Assembly: GCF_006715085.1 (NCBI RefSeq)
Contig: NZ_VFMM01000002.1
Location: 372,001-436,000 of the forward strand
From: Kribbella jejuensis
Lineage (GTDB): Bacteria > Actinomycetota > Actinomycetes > Propionibacteriales > Kribbellaceae
Length of the DNA: 64,000 nucleotides
Reading direction: 5' to 3'
Position numbers and translations under genes: made by a program. Shown in pieces: positions 1-7,884 of this stretch. Position 1 is the stretch's first letter. Each line of letters begins with the position of its first letter. The notes below the pieces were generated by a model. It was not told the origin of the DNA. It ran no database searches and saw nothing but the letters and a program-made list of their open reading frames with translations.

Positions 1-170
1 TGCGCAATGGCTCCAAACTGCTGACGCAACGGTCCCGATTGGGGAGATTACACGGATCAGCCTTGACTTTAGCTGTGAGTTGAGAAAAGTTCTGTCCAGT
101 AAACCGCAAACTTGCGCATTTGTCGGCACTGCAAGTGTCGCGCGCGGATCAGTCGAGGGGTTGGCCGCCG
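1..170. other. Upstream region of the SIS gene, no gene seen
   Basis: No convincing coding sequence. A TTGACT box lies at 63-68 but has no good -10 partner at 17 nt. Two inverted pairs are visible: AAGTT (87-91) with AACTT (109-113), and TGCGCAA (1-7) with TTGCGCA (112-118). SIS-domain genes are often controlled by RpiR/MurR-type repressors, so these could be operator parts, but this is a guess. Confidence 0.3.
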
Positions 171-950
171 ATGGGCAGCACTAACACGGGCGACGCGGGC
201 GTGAGCGCACAGGCGTACTTCCAGACGTTGATGCCGATCATGGCCGCGGTGACCGCGCAGATCGACGGCCCGATCCAGGACGCCGCCGACCTGATGACCA
301 CGTCGCTGCGCGCGAACGGCGTGATCCAGGCGTTCGGCTCCGGGCACTCCGAGGCGCTCGCGATGGAGATCGCCGGCCGCGCCGGCGGTCTGATCGCCAC
401 CAACCGGATCGCGTTGCGCGACCTGGTGCTGCTCGGCGGCGAGCCGCCGGAGCTGCTGCGCAGCGCCGAGCTCGAGCGCGACCCGCAGTACTCGCGGAAG
501 CTCTACGAACTGTCCGCGGCCCGCGAGGGCGACCTGTTCGTGATCGCCTCCAACTCCGGCGTGAACGGCTCGATCGTCGAGCTCGCGAACGTGGTCAAGG
601 AGAAGGGCCACCCGCTGATCGCGATCACCTCGCTGCAGCACACCGGCGGGATGGAGTCCCGGCATCCGTCCGGCAAGAAGCTGATCGACTTCGCCGATGT
701 CGTGCTCGACAACCACGCGCCGTTCGGCGACTCGGTGCTGGACCTGCCCGGCGGCGCCGGCAAGGTCTGCGCGGTCTCGTCGATCACTGCCGCGCTGATC
801 GCACAGATGCTCGTCGCCGAGGTGCTCCGCCGGATGACCGCCGCCGGCGAGACCCCGCCGGTCTACCTGTCCGCGAACATCCCCGGCGGCGACGACCACA
901 ACCACGCCCTCGAGGCTTTGTACGCCGGCCGCATCCGCCGTACCGCCTGA
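171..950 (+). CDS. SIS-domain sugar-phosphate protein
   Basis: About 259 residues. The SIS (sugar isomerase) fold binds phosphosugars; the segment IQAFGSGHSEALAMEIAGR near the N-terminus and ASNSGVNGSIVELA in the middle are the typical phosphate-binding loops. I start it at ATG 171, preceded by GAGGGG at 155-160; a TTG at 120 in the same frame has no ribosome site and adds 17 poorly conserved residues. It lies 28 bp before an NgcE-like amino-sugar binding protein, so the substrate is probably an amino-sugar phosphate (inference). The family is close to the UPF0309 SIS group; no reaction can be assigned from sequence alone. Confidence 0.85.
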   Translation: MGSTNTGDAGVSAQAYFQTLMPIMAAVTAQIDGPIQDAADLMTTSLRANGVIQAFGSGHSEALAMEIAGRAGGLIATNRIALRDLVLLGGEPPELLRSAELERDPQYSRKLYELSAAREGDLFVIASNSGVNGSIVELANVVKEKGHPLIAITSLQHTGGMESRHPSGKKLIDFADVVLDNHAPFGDSVLDLPGGAGKVCAVSSITAALIAQMLVAEVLRRMTAAGETPPVYLSANIPGGDDHNHALEALYAGRIRRTA

Positions 951-952
951 AA

Positions 953-979
953 CCCCGGCGAGGTAATAACCTGCCGGGG
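953..979 (+). promoter_or_regulatory. Hairpin between SIS gene and ngcE-like gene
   Basis: Left arm 953-964 and right arm 969-979 pair as CCCCGGC(G)AGGT with ACCTGCCGGGG, one G bulged, around an AATA loop. The stem contains the only SD-like GAGG (960-963) and the first base of the GTG start at 979. It may weaken translation of the second gene or act as a partial terminator. No T-run follows. Confidence 0.55.
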
Positions 980-2322
980 TGTTGAGACGGCGGTCGTTAC
1001 TGCAGGGGGCGTTGGCCGGTGCCGTGCTGGCCGGGTGTTCGAAGCCACCGGTTGTGCCGGTTGTGTCGCGCGACAACCCGTTCAGCGTGGACGCGAGTGC
1101 GCCGGTCGACGTGGTGGTCAGCGAGGAGTACGGCGGGTTCGCGGCCGCGGCGTACCGGAAGAAGTACGCCGCCGCGGCGATCAGCCCGAAGGTGACGGCG
1201 CGGCTGTCGGACGACCTGTTGCCGCGGTTCGCGACCGGTACGCCGCCTGATGTCGCGCTGTCCACCGGTGATCAGAAGCTCGAGCTCGGCAAGCTGGTCA
1301 AGGACAACCAGCTGGCCGACCTGCAACAGTTGCTGGAGGCACCTTCCTGGGACGACGCGTCCGCGAAGGTGCAGGACCAGCTGCTGCCGGACATGCTCGA
1401 GGTCGGCCGGTTCGACGGCACGCAGCGGACCGTCAACTACATCTCGACCGTCTACGGGATCTGGTACTCGGCCGGCCTGTTCCAGCGCAACGGTTGGGAC
1501 GTCCCACGCAGCTGGGCGGAACTGCTTGCCCTCGGCACCGAAATGAAAGCGGCCGGTCTCGGCCCGTTCAGCTACGCCGGCGCGCACCCGTACTACCTGC
1601 TCGAGCTGGTTCTCACCCTGGCCGCGAAGACCGGCGGCCCGGACGTCACGAAGCGGATCGACAACCTCGAGGACGGTGCCTGGCAGGACGAGAGCGTCAC
1701 CGCGGCGATCACCGCCGTCGGTCAGCTGGCCAAGCGCGGGTTGCTCGCGCCCGGCACCGCGCAGTACGACCACATCGGTTCGCAGCGGCGCTTCCTCGCC
1801 GCGAAGGCCGGCATGCTGCCGTGCGGGAACTGGCTCGAGAACGAGATGAAGGGCCTGGTCAAGGACGACTTCGCGCTCAGCATGTTCGCGGTACCGCCGC
1901 TGGACTCGTCACCGGCACTCCCGAGCGGGCTGCACGTCGCCGCGACCGCGCCGTTCTTCGTACCGGAGAAGGCGAAGCACAAGGCCGGCGGGCTCGAGTA
2001 CCTGCGGGCGCTGCTGTCCGCGGACGTCGCGGCGCAGGTCACCTCGGAGTCCAAGCAGCTCACGATCGTCCGCGGTGCGGCCGACGGGCTGGAGCTGACC
2101 ACGGCGCTGAGCTCGGCGCGGGACCTGGTGGCGGCGGCCGGCGACCAGATCATCAAGTGGTACTTCGACACCTGGTACCCGGCGTTCGCGACCGCGGCCG
2201 CCGAGGCCACCGGCCAGTTCATGGCCGGCGGCCTCCAGCAGCCCGAATGGACCACCCGGATCCAGGCCGCCGCCGACCAGCTCAAACAGGACGATGCGGT
2301 GACCAAATATCACCGGGATTAA
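979..2322 (+). CDS. NgcE-like N-acetylglucosamine/chitobiose-binding lipoprotein
   Basis: 447 residues. The extracellular solute-binding component of a carbohydrate ABC importer, anchored by a lipid. The N-terminus MLRRRSLLQGALAGAVLAGC has paired arginines, a hydrophobic stretch and a lipobox with Cys20. The body resembles Streptomyces NgcE along its length: DNPF after the linker, RFATGTPPDV, TVYGIWYSAGLF, RIDNLEDGAW and GNWLENEM are all in the expected order. NgcE binds N-acetylglucosamine and chitobiose and works with permeases NgcF and NgcG; neither permease is present here, since the next gene is unrelated. GTG start at 979, SD buried in a hairpin. Substrate assignment rests on remembered family similarity. 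Confidence 0.85.
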   Translation: MLRRRSLLQGALAGAVLAGCSKPPVVPVVSRDNPFSVDASAPVDVVVSEEYGGFAAAAYRKKYAAAAISPKVTARLSDDLLPRFATGTPPDVALSTGDQKLELGKLVKDNQLADLQQLLEAPSWDDASAKVQDQLLPDMLEVGRFDGTQRTVNYISTVYGIWYSAGLFQRNGWDVPRSWAELLALGTEMKAAGLGPFSYAGAHPYYLLELVLTLAAKTGGPDVTKRIDNLEDGAWQDESVTAAITAVGQLAKRGLLAPGTAQYDHIGSQRRFLAAKAGMLPCGNWLENEMKGLVKDDFALSMFAVPPLDSSPALPSGLHVAATAPFFVPEKAKHKAGGLEYLRALLSADVAAQVTSESKQLTIVRGAADGLELTTALSSARDLVAAAGDQIIKWYFDTWYPAFATAAAEATGQFMAGGLQQPEWTTRIQAAADQLKQDDAVTKYHRD

Positions 2323-2378
2323 CGGGGTAGAAGCAGGCCGCACAGCCGCCGTACGCTCTGAAGTGGAGAGTGAGAGCG

Positions 2379-2783
2379 ATGGCTTGGCTGATGTCGGTGG
2401 GCGTGTTCCTGCTGCTCTGCGTCCTGCTCGGGCTGGTGCTCCCGAACCCGCCGCCGTCGCGGTGGCGGCGTGGCTTGCAGCGGAGTACGTCGCGTCTGAC
2501 GGCGCGGCTGCACCGGCAACCGGCCGCGGCGCCGGACCCGTTCGACACGCTGCGGCTGCAGACGCGGCTCGGATCCGTGTCGACGAAGATCCGCAGCGTC
2601 GAGTCGACGCCGCATGTGTACGCCCGCGCGCATCGGCTGATGGCGCTGGAGGCGGCGTACGACGACCTGCTCGACGAGGCGTGCCGGCTGGCGGGCTGCC
2701 CGGGTGAGCCCGGCGGCGAACGCTCCGAGGCGAAACGGTGGCAGGAAGAGCAGGAACTCGCCGCCAGAGGCTGGACGTGGTGA
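2379..2783 (+). CDS. Small single-pass membrane protein, unknown function
   Basis: About 134 residues. One N-terminal membrane segment (WLMSVGVFLLLCVLLGLVL) is followed by a basic stretch and a soluble, Glu/Arg-rich tail likely to be helical. I choose ATG 2379 because GGAG at 2365-2368 is well spaced; a GTG at 2370 sits directly on the SD. No known domain recognised. It lies between the ngcE-like gene and trpS, same strand. Codon use is typical of the window, so I regard it as real, function unknown. Confidence 0.7.
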   Translation: MAWLMSVGVFLLLCVLLGLVLPNPPPSRWRRGLQRSTSRLTARLHRQPAAAPDPFDTLRLQTRLGSVSTKIRSVESTPHVYARAHRLMALEAAYDDLLDEACRLAGCPGEPGGERSEAKRWQEEQELAARGWTW

Positions 2784-2858
2784 CCCGGCTCCGTGACACA
2801 TAGTCCTTGAGATATGACTGATACGCCGCCCGGGTACAGGGTCGGCGGGGGCCGCTGG

Positions 2859-2864
2859 CAGAAT
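2859..2864 (+). promoter_or_regulatory. -10-like box for leaderless trpS
   Basis: CAGAAT ends 7 nt before the trpS ATG (2872), and there is no SD sequence before that ATG. This fits the leaderless promoters common in actinobacteria; no clear -35 is visible. Confidence 0.4.
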
Positions 2865-2871
2865 CACCCCT

Positions 2872-3921
2872 ATGTCCCAAGCTGCGTCTGACCCCTCCGC
2901 AGCCGGTTCCCAGCGACGCCCGCGCGTGCTCTCCGGGATCCAGCCGACGGCGGACTCCTTCCACTTCGGCAACTACCTCGGTGCGGTGCGGCAGTGGGTG
3001 GCCCTGCAGGAGGACCACGAGGCGTTCTACTGCGTGGTCGACCTGCACGCGATCACCGTCGAGTACGACCCGAAGGCGCTCCGCGAGCGCACCCGCCGGT
3101 CGGCGGCGCAGCTGCTCGCGGCCGGGATCGACCCGGAGCGGTCCACGCTGTTCGTCCAGTCGCAGGTGCCGGAGCACGCCCAGCTCGCCTGGGTGATGTC
3201 CTGCATCACCGGGATGGGCGAGGCGAGCCGGATGACGCAGTTCAAGGACAAGACCGCGAAGGGCGGCGCCGACCGCGCCACGGTCGGCCTGTTCACGTAC
3301 CCGATCCTGCAGGCCGCGGACATCCTGGTGTACCAGGCCGATCGGGTCCCGGTCGGCGAGGACCAGCGCCAGCACGTGGAGCTGACCCGCGACCTGGCGC
3401 AGCGCTTCAACCACCGGTTCGGCAAGACCTTCCGGGTGCCCGAGGCGTACATCGTCAAGGAGACCGCGAAGATCTTCGACCTGCAGGACCCGTCGTCGAA
3501 GATGAGCAAGTCCAGCTCGTCCCCGGCCGGCATCATCGACCTGCTCGACGACCCGAAGGCGAGCGCGAAGAAGATCCGCTCGGCGGTCACCGACTCCGGC
3601 CGGGACGTGATCTTCGACGAGGAGAACAAGCCCGGTGTCGCGAACCTGCTGACGATCTTCTCGGCGCTGACCGGGAAGAAGATCAGCGAGCTCGAGGACG
3701 AGTACGCCGGCCGCGGGTACGGCGACTTCAAGAAGGACCTGGCCGAGGTGGTGGTCGAGTTCGTCACCCCGTTCCGGGAGAAGACGATGACCTACCTGGA
3801 CGACAAGGCGCAGCTGGACGCGATCCTCGCGGCCGGCGCCGAGCGCGCCCGGGCGGTCACCGAGCCGACACTGGCCAAGGTCTACGACCGGCTGGGCTTC
3901 GTCCCCGGCCCGGCCCGATGA
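2872..3921 (+). CDS. trpS: Tryptophanyl-tRNA synthetase
   Basis: 349 residues, usual length for a bacterial class Ic enzyme. It charges tRNA-Trp with tryptophan using ATP in the cytoplasm. The HIGH-type signature is HFGNYLG at residues 31-37, and KMSKS is at 210-214; the segment DQRQHVELTRDLAQRFNHRFG between them is the expected family core. The ATG at 2872 has no SD but a -10-like CAGAAT 7 nt upstream, suggesting a leaderless mRNA. The stop overlaps the start of the next gene (ATGA), so the two are translationally coupled. Confidence 0.97.
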   Translation: MSQAASDPSAAGSQRRPRVLSGIQPTADSFHFGNYLGAVRQWVALQEDHEAFYCVVDLHAITVEYDPKALRERTRRSAAQLLAAGIDPERSTLFVQSQVPEHAQLAWVMSCITGMGEASRMTQFKDKTAKGGADRATVGLFTYPILQAADILVYQADRVPVGEDQRQHVELTRDLAQRFNHRFGKTFRVPEAYIVKETAKIFDLQDPSSKMSKSSSSPAGIIDLLDDPKASAKKIRSAVTDSGRDVIFDEENKPGVANLLTIFSALTGKKISELEDEYAGRGYGDFKKDLAEVVVEFVTPFREKTMTYLDDKAQLDAILAAGAERARAVTEPTLAKVYDRLGFVPGPAR

Positions 3922-4430
3922 CGACGATCGGTGTCGCGATCCCGATCGCGGAGCCGTACGGGACCGAGCTGCAGAAGTACCGGGCCGACTTCGGCGACCC
4001 GATGGCGGCGTCGATCCCGACCCACGTCACGCTGCTGCCGCCGACCGAGATCGAGGCCGGTGACCTGGAGCTGATCGACGAGCACCTGCTCGCGGTCGCG
4101 GCCCGGTTCCCGCGGTTCCGGATCCGGCTGCGCGGTACGGCGACCTTCCGGCCGGTCTCGCCGGTGGTGTTCGTACCGCTCGCGGAGGGCATCTCGTCCT
4201 GCGAGGTGCTGCAGTCGCAGGTCCGGTCCGGCCCGCTGCAGGTCGACCTGAAGTTCCCGTACCACCCGCACGTCACGGTCGCCCACGACCTCGGCAAGGA
4301 GGCGCTGGACCGGGCGTACGACGCGTTGTCGGAGTACGACTGCGACTTCGACGTCGAGTACTTCAGCCGATACGAACACGGCGCCGACGGCGTGTGGCGC
4401 CCACAGCGATCGTTCCCGCTGGCAGGCTGA
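3918..4430 (+). CDS. 2'-5' RNA ligase family (2H phosphoesterase) protein
   Basis: 170 residues. The 2H phosphoesterase superfamily carries two HxT/S motifs; here they are H36-V-T38 (in PTHVTLLPP) and H118-V-T120 (in HPHVTVAH), so the active site is complete. Members act on 2',5' or cyclic phosphodiester bonds of RNA or nucleotides; the true substrate is usually unknown. ATG 3918 overlaps the trpS stop by 4 bp. A much longer open frame upstream is a shadow of trpS. The coupling to trpS hints at an RNA-related role. Confidence 0.88.
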   Translation: MTTIGVAIPIAEPYGTELQKYRADFGDPMAASIPTHVTLLPPTEIEAGDLELIDEHLLAVAARFPRFRIRLRGTATFRPVSPVVFVPLAEGISSCEVLQSQVRSGPLQVDLKFPYHPHVTVAHDLGKEALDRAYDALSEYDCDFDVEYFSRYEHGADGVWRPQRSFPLAG

Positions 4431-4458
4431 GTCTCCGCACCCGGGGTACAGGAGACCA

Positions 4459-5499
4459 ATGAAGAAGCTCAAGGCGGTCTGGCAGCGATTCAGCCGGACC
4501 CAGCTCTGGCGTGCGTGGCAGCGGTACGGGAACCGGCGGGGGAACCGGCTGGCCGGGGCGACGAGTTTCTTCGGGTTCCTGTCGCTGTTCCCGCTGATCG
4601 TGCTGGCGGCGGCGATCACCGGCCCGCTGCTCGGTGGCGAGGCGATCAAGGCGCTGAAGAAGGCGCTCCAGCAGAACCTGCCGGGGATCGGCAACCGGAT
4701 CGACATCGACGGCCTGATCGCCCACGCGGGCACGATCGGGCTGATCTCGGGTGTGTCGCTGCTGCTCACCGGCCTGGGCTGGATCGACTCGCTGCGGGCC
4801 TCGATCCGCTCGATGCACGAACTGGACGACGAACCGGGCAACGCGATCAAGCTGAAGGTCGTCGACCTCGGCGCGCTGATCGGCCTCGGCCTGATCGGCC
4901 TGATCGCGACCGGCGCCTCCTCGGTCCTGACCGGGATGTCCCGGCGGATCATCGACGCCACCGGCCTGGACGGTACCTGGCTGGCGAGCTGGGGGATCGA
5001 CGTGATCAGCTTCGTCGTCGGTGTCGCCGCCGGCGCGGTGCTGTTCCTGTACATGCAGACCGCGCTGCCGCGGATCATCCTGCCCCGCAAGGTCGCGCTG
5101 ATCGCGGCGCTCGCGGGCGGCATCGCGTTCTACCTCGCGCAGAAGCTCGGCAACCTCTACGTGAGCCACGTGATCGGTTCGAACGCGGCGTACGGCGCAC
5201 TCGCGCTGCCGCTCGCGCTGCTGGTCTGGATCTACCTGCTGACCCGCGTGATCATGCTGGTGGCGGCGTGGACCAAGGAGGCGTCGGCGGATCGTGAGAT
5301 CGTCGATGAGCGCGCCGAGCCTGAGGCCGAGCCTGAGCCGCTGCTGCCCGGTCCGCCCGGCAAGTGCTACCAGGTCGTGCCGGTCCCGGAGCGGAAGGCG
5401 GACACCGTCTCGGTCGCGGCAGGTGCCGTACTGGGCGCCACCGCCACGACGCTCGCCGTACAGGCAGTCCGCGCCCTCCGCGCCGTACGCCACCGCTGA
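4459..5499 (+). CDS. YihY/BrkB-family inner membrane protein
   Basis: 346 residues with several hydrophobic segments (from TSFFGFLSLFPLIVLAAAIT onward) and the family features GATSFFGFLSLFPL near the N-terminus and GSNAAYGALALPLALLVWIYL near residue 240. Once called ribonuclease BN, the family is now regarded as membrane proteins of uncertain transport role. The C-terminal tail is acidic then alanine-rich. An AGGAGA ribosome site precedes ATG 4459. Convergent with the carboxypeptidase gene downstream. Confidence 0.9.
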   Translation: MKKLKAVWQRFSRTQLWRAWQRYGNRRGNRLAGATSFFGFLSLFPLIVLAAAITGPLLGGEAIKALKKALQQNLPGIGNRIDIDGLIAHAGTIGLISGVSLLLTGLGWIDSLRASIRSMHELDDEPGNAIKLKVVDLGALIGLGLIGLIATGASSVLTGMSRRIIDATGLDGTWLASWGIDVISFVVGVAAGAVLFLYMQTALPRIILPRKVALIAALAGGIAFYLAQKLGNLYVSHVIGSNAAYGALALPLALLVWIYLLTRVIMLVAAWTKEASADREIVDERAEPEAEPEPLLPGPPGKCYQVVPVPERKADTVSVAAGAVLGATATTLAVQAVRALRAVRHR

Positions 5500-5523
5500 C
5501 AACGGCGAGCAAGGGGCGCGCGG

Positions 5524-6651
5524 CTAGTGGCGGCGGCGGCGTAGGGCGCGCGGGCGGCGGAGGAACAGGCCGAGCAGGAGGACCGGCGGGCCGGCGTACG
5601 CCCAGACGGGCACGCGGAGCGCGAGTGACGTGACCGCCTGGCCGGGGCCGAGCGCCGTCCGGGCCGGTGGATCGCCGGCCTTGCGGCTGGTCGGCTTGTC
5701 CTCGCCCTGCGTCTGCGTGGTCTGCGGCGGCGCCGAGGCCGGCTTGACCAGGGTGCCGACCGGCTTGAGCTTGTCGTAGTTCGCGAACGTCCAGGTCAAT
5801 AGGTTGCTCGCGTCCTCGGTGATGCCGTGCGGGGCGTTCATCATCGTCACGACCAGCGTGTGCCCGTTGCGGCGGGCGGCGCCGATGAACGTGTTCCGGG
5901 CCAGCGTCGTGTACCCGGTCTTCACGCCGAGCGCGCCGGGGTAGTTGAACAGCAGCTTGTTCTGGTTCGCGACCTGGTACGTGCCCTTGTTGCCCACGTT
6001 CGGGAAGTTCGCGTACTTCGTGGACGCGTACGTCGCGAAGTCCTGCCGGGCGAGTCCCGCCTGTGCGAACAGTGCCAGGTCGTAGGCGCTGGAGTACTGT
6101 CCGTCGGCGTCGAGGCCGGTCGGGTCGGTGACGTGCGTGTCGAGCGCACCGAGCTCCTTGGCCTTGGTGTTCATCCGCTGGATGGTGGCCGGGATCCCGC
6201 CCTGGTCGTGCACGCAGAGGGCGTGCACGGCGTCGTTTCCGGACGCCAGGAACATGCCCTGGAAGAGCAGGTCGACGGTGTAGTGCAGGCCCGGGTACAC
6301 GCCGACCTTGCTGCCGATGATGCCGGCGTCGGCGCTCGACCCGATCACCGGATCGGTCTTCTTCAGCCGTGGCAGCAGGACCAGCGCGGTGAGCGTCTTG
6401 AGCGTGCTGGCCGGGCGGAGCTGCGCGTGCGGGGCCTTCGCCGCCAGCACCTGGCCGGTGTCCAGGTCGGCCACGACGTACGCAGACGCCTGCACGGCCG
6501 GCGGTGTCGCCCCGTCCGCGACCACCGTCGGCTTCGCCGTCAGCAACTCGCCGCCGACCGAGTCCTGCGGACCCGTACCGGCGGCGGTCGCTGTCAGAGG
6601 TCCGCTCACCACCAGTGCGGTGGTAGCGCAGGCCGTCAGAAGCAAACGCAT
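5524..6651 (-). CDS. D-alanyl-D-alanine carboxypeptidase (S11, PBP5 type)
   Basis: About 375 residues. It trims the terminal D-Ala of peptidoglycan stem peptides outside the membrane. The three serine-peptidase motifs are present: S82-T-L-K85, SGND in the FLASGNDAVHAL segment, and KTG in GVKTGYT. An N-terminal signal peptide (LLLTACATTALVVSG) and a C-terminal membrane anchor ending in arginines (RRPRALRRRRH) flank the catalytic domain. I start it at ATG 6651 rather than the GTG at 6660 because TAGAGT lies exactly 7 nt upstream, a leaderless promoter layout; the GTG would fall inside that hexamer. Confidence 0.93.
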   Translation of the reverse strand: MRLLLTACATTALVVSGPLTATAAGTGPQDSVGGELLTAKPTVVADGATPPAVQASAYVVADLDTGQVLAAKAPHAQLRPASTLKTLTALVLLPRLKKTDPVIGSSADAGIIGSKVGVYPGLHYTVDLLFQGMFLASGNDAVHALCVHDQGGIPATIQRMNTKAKELGALDTHVTDPTGLDADGQYSSAYDLALFAQAGLARQDFATYASTKYANFPNVGNKGTYQVANQNKLLFNYPGALGVKTGYTTLARNTFIGAARRNGHTLVVTMMNAPHGITEDASNLLTWTFANYDKLKPVGTLVKPASAPPQTTQTQGEDKPTSRKAGDPPARTALGPGQAVTSLALRVPVWAYAGPPVLLLGLFLRRPRALRRRRH

Positions 6652-6658
6652 CGGCCGC

Positions 6659-6664
6659 ACTCTA
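6659..6664 (-). promoter_or_regulatory. -10-like box of the carboxypeptidase gene
   Basis: TAGAGT on the minus strand, 7 nt before ATG 6651, with no SD sequence. It supports a leaderless transcript and decides the start. Confidence 0.4.
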
Positions 6665-6719
6665 GTTGGCGAACGGGGCAGATGTCACAAACGGGTCTCA
6701 TGCCCAGAGTCGGACACAG

Positions 6720-7649
6720 CTAGGCACGGTATGCGGTCCACATGTTGCTCATCCGGGTCGACTGGCCCGGGGTGAACTGGTTGTAGCAGGAGTCGTAGGA
6801 GTAGTCCATGTAGTTGTGGATCGGGTCCAGACCGGGCAGCGAGCAGGAGTCGCGGCCGGTCGGGCAGCCGCTGGAGGCGCTGCTCTGTGCGGGCGTGTCG
6901 GCCACCGAGTCGTTCGTACTGGTGCAGCCGCCCTGGAACGTGTGGTACAGCCCGAACCAGTGACCGGCCTCGTGGGACGCGGTCTTGCCTTCGTTGTAGT
7001 TGGTCGCCGAGCCGCCGGGCAGCGAGCTGTACTGCACCCGGATGCCGTCGATCGACGGGTTGCTCGCGTAGTCCCACGGGAAGGTCGCGATCCCGAGGTA
7101 CGAGAAGTCGACCAGCCAGATGTTCAGGGCGTTCTTACCGCCCTTGCGAGTTTGTGAACGGTACGTGGTGCTCTGCTTGTCCTTGTGCCACTGGTCGTTG
7201 TTGAACCGGTCGGTGCCGGCCAGGTAGAACGTGAAGCCGGTGTTCGCCGCCTGCGACGACTCCTGGCCCGCGTAGTCCTGGTTGAGTTCGGCGATCTGCT
7301 GCGAGATCTGCGTGTCGGTGACGTCGCCGGCACCGGTGCTGCTGCGCATCACGTGCACGTACACGGGCACGCTCGCGGACGCCAGCGTGCCGACGCGCGC
7401 GTTCTTGGCCTTGAGGATCTGCGCCGTACGGGCGTCGATCGCCTTCTGCTCGGCCACCGACAGGTCGCGGTGGTCCGCGCCGAAGCCACCGCGTGCGGCG
7501 GCTCCTTGCTCTGGCGTGAAACAGGCCGGATTCCCGAGCTGGTCGAGCGGCAACTTCGCCGTCGCCTGCCCGCCGAGCGGGCTGAACGCAAGCGCCGTAC
7601 CGGCCAGCAGAACGGCCAGGGCGCGGGGGCGGGTGATGAAAGATCGCAT
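6720..7649 (-). CDS. Secreted zinc metalloprotease, pappalysin-like (M43)
   Basis: 309 residues. Zinc endopeptidase exported to the medium. The N-terminus MRSFITRPRALAVLLAGTAL is a signal peptide followed by a propeptide-like region. The metzincin zinc motif HEAGHWFGLYH is present, and the Met-turn candidate is YMDYSYDSC about 50 residues later. Several cysteines in the C-terminal half probably form disulfides. ATG 7649 is chosen: GGAGG stands 7 nt upstream, while the longer frame to 7754 lacks a signal sequence at its start. The gene stands alone and shares its strand with the carboxypeptidase gene downstream. Confidence 0.92.
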   Translation of the reverse strand: MRSFITRPRALAVLLAGTALAFSPLGGQATAKLPLDQLGNPACFTPEQGAAARGGFGADHRDLSVAEQKAIDARTAQILKAKNARVGTLASASVPVYVHVMRSSTGAGDVTDTQISQQIAELNQDYAGQESSQAANTGFTFYLAGTDRFNNDQWHKDKQSTTYRSQTRKGGKNALNIWLVDFSYLGIATFPWDYASNPSIDGIRVQYSSLPGGSATNYNEGKTASHEAGHWFGLYHTFQGGCTSTNDSVADTPAQSSASSGCPTGRDSCSLPGLDPIHNYMDYSYDSCYNQFTPGQSTRMSNMWTAYRA

Positions 7650-7819
7650 AGCGGTCCTCCAGAGATCGGGCCGCGTGGGCGGTGCGGCCGGAACCCAGGA
7701 TTCTCCGGACAACCCCCCAACCTGCCAACCACTTCCCTGTCCCCCCAGTGCCACGGCACCACCACGCCGCAGCAGTCCACCGGCCTCATTGCCTGCCCGG
7801 GGCTGATTGCTGTGTGGCG

Positions 7820-7848
7820 TTGACAGGGGTGGTTAGTCTTGAGTCAAT
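7820..7848 (+). promoter_or_regulatory. Candidate promoter of the amine-catabolism cluster
   Basis: A perfect -35 TTGACA (7820-7825) is followed after 17 nt by a weak -10, GTCAAT (7843-7848). A small palindrome, TTGAGTCAA (7839-7847), overlaps the -10 and could be an operator. The start codon is about 37 nt farther on. Confidence 0.4.
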
Positions 7849-7884
7849 GGGCTGGAAACAGACCAATAGACTCCGGGAGTGGTC

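Noticed and set aside
69..1265. A 398-codon minus-strand frame over the SIS gene
   Set aside because: Low-complexity and antisense to two clear genes.
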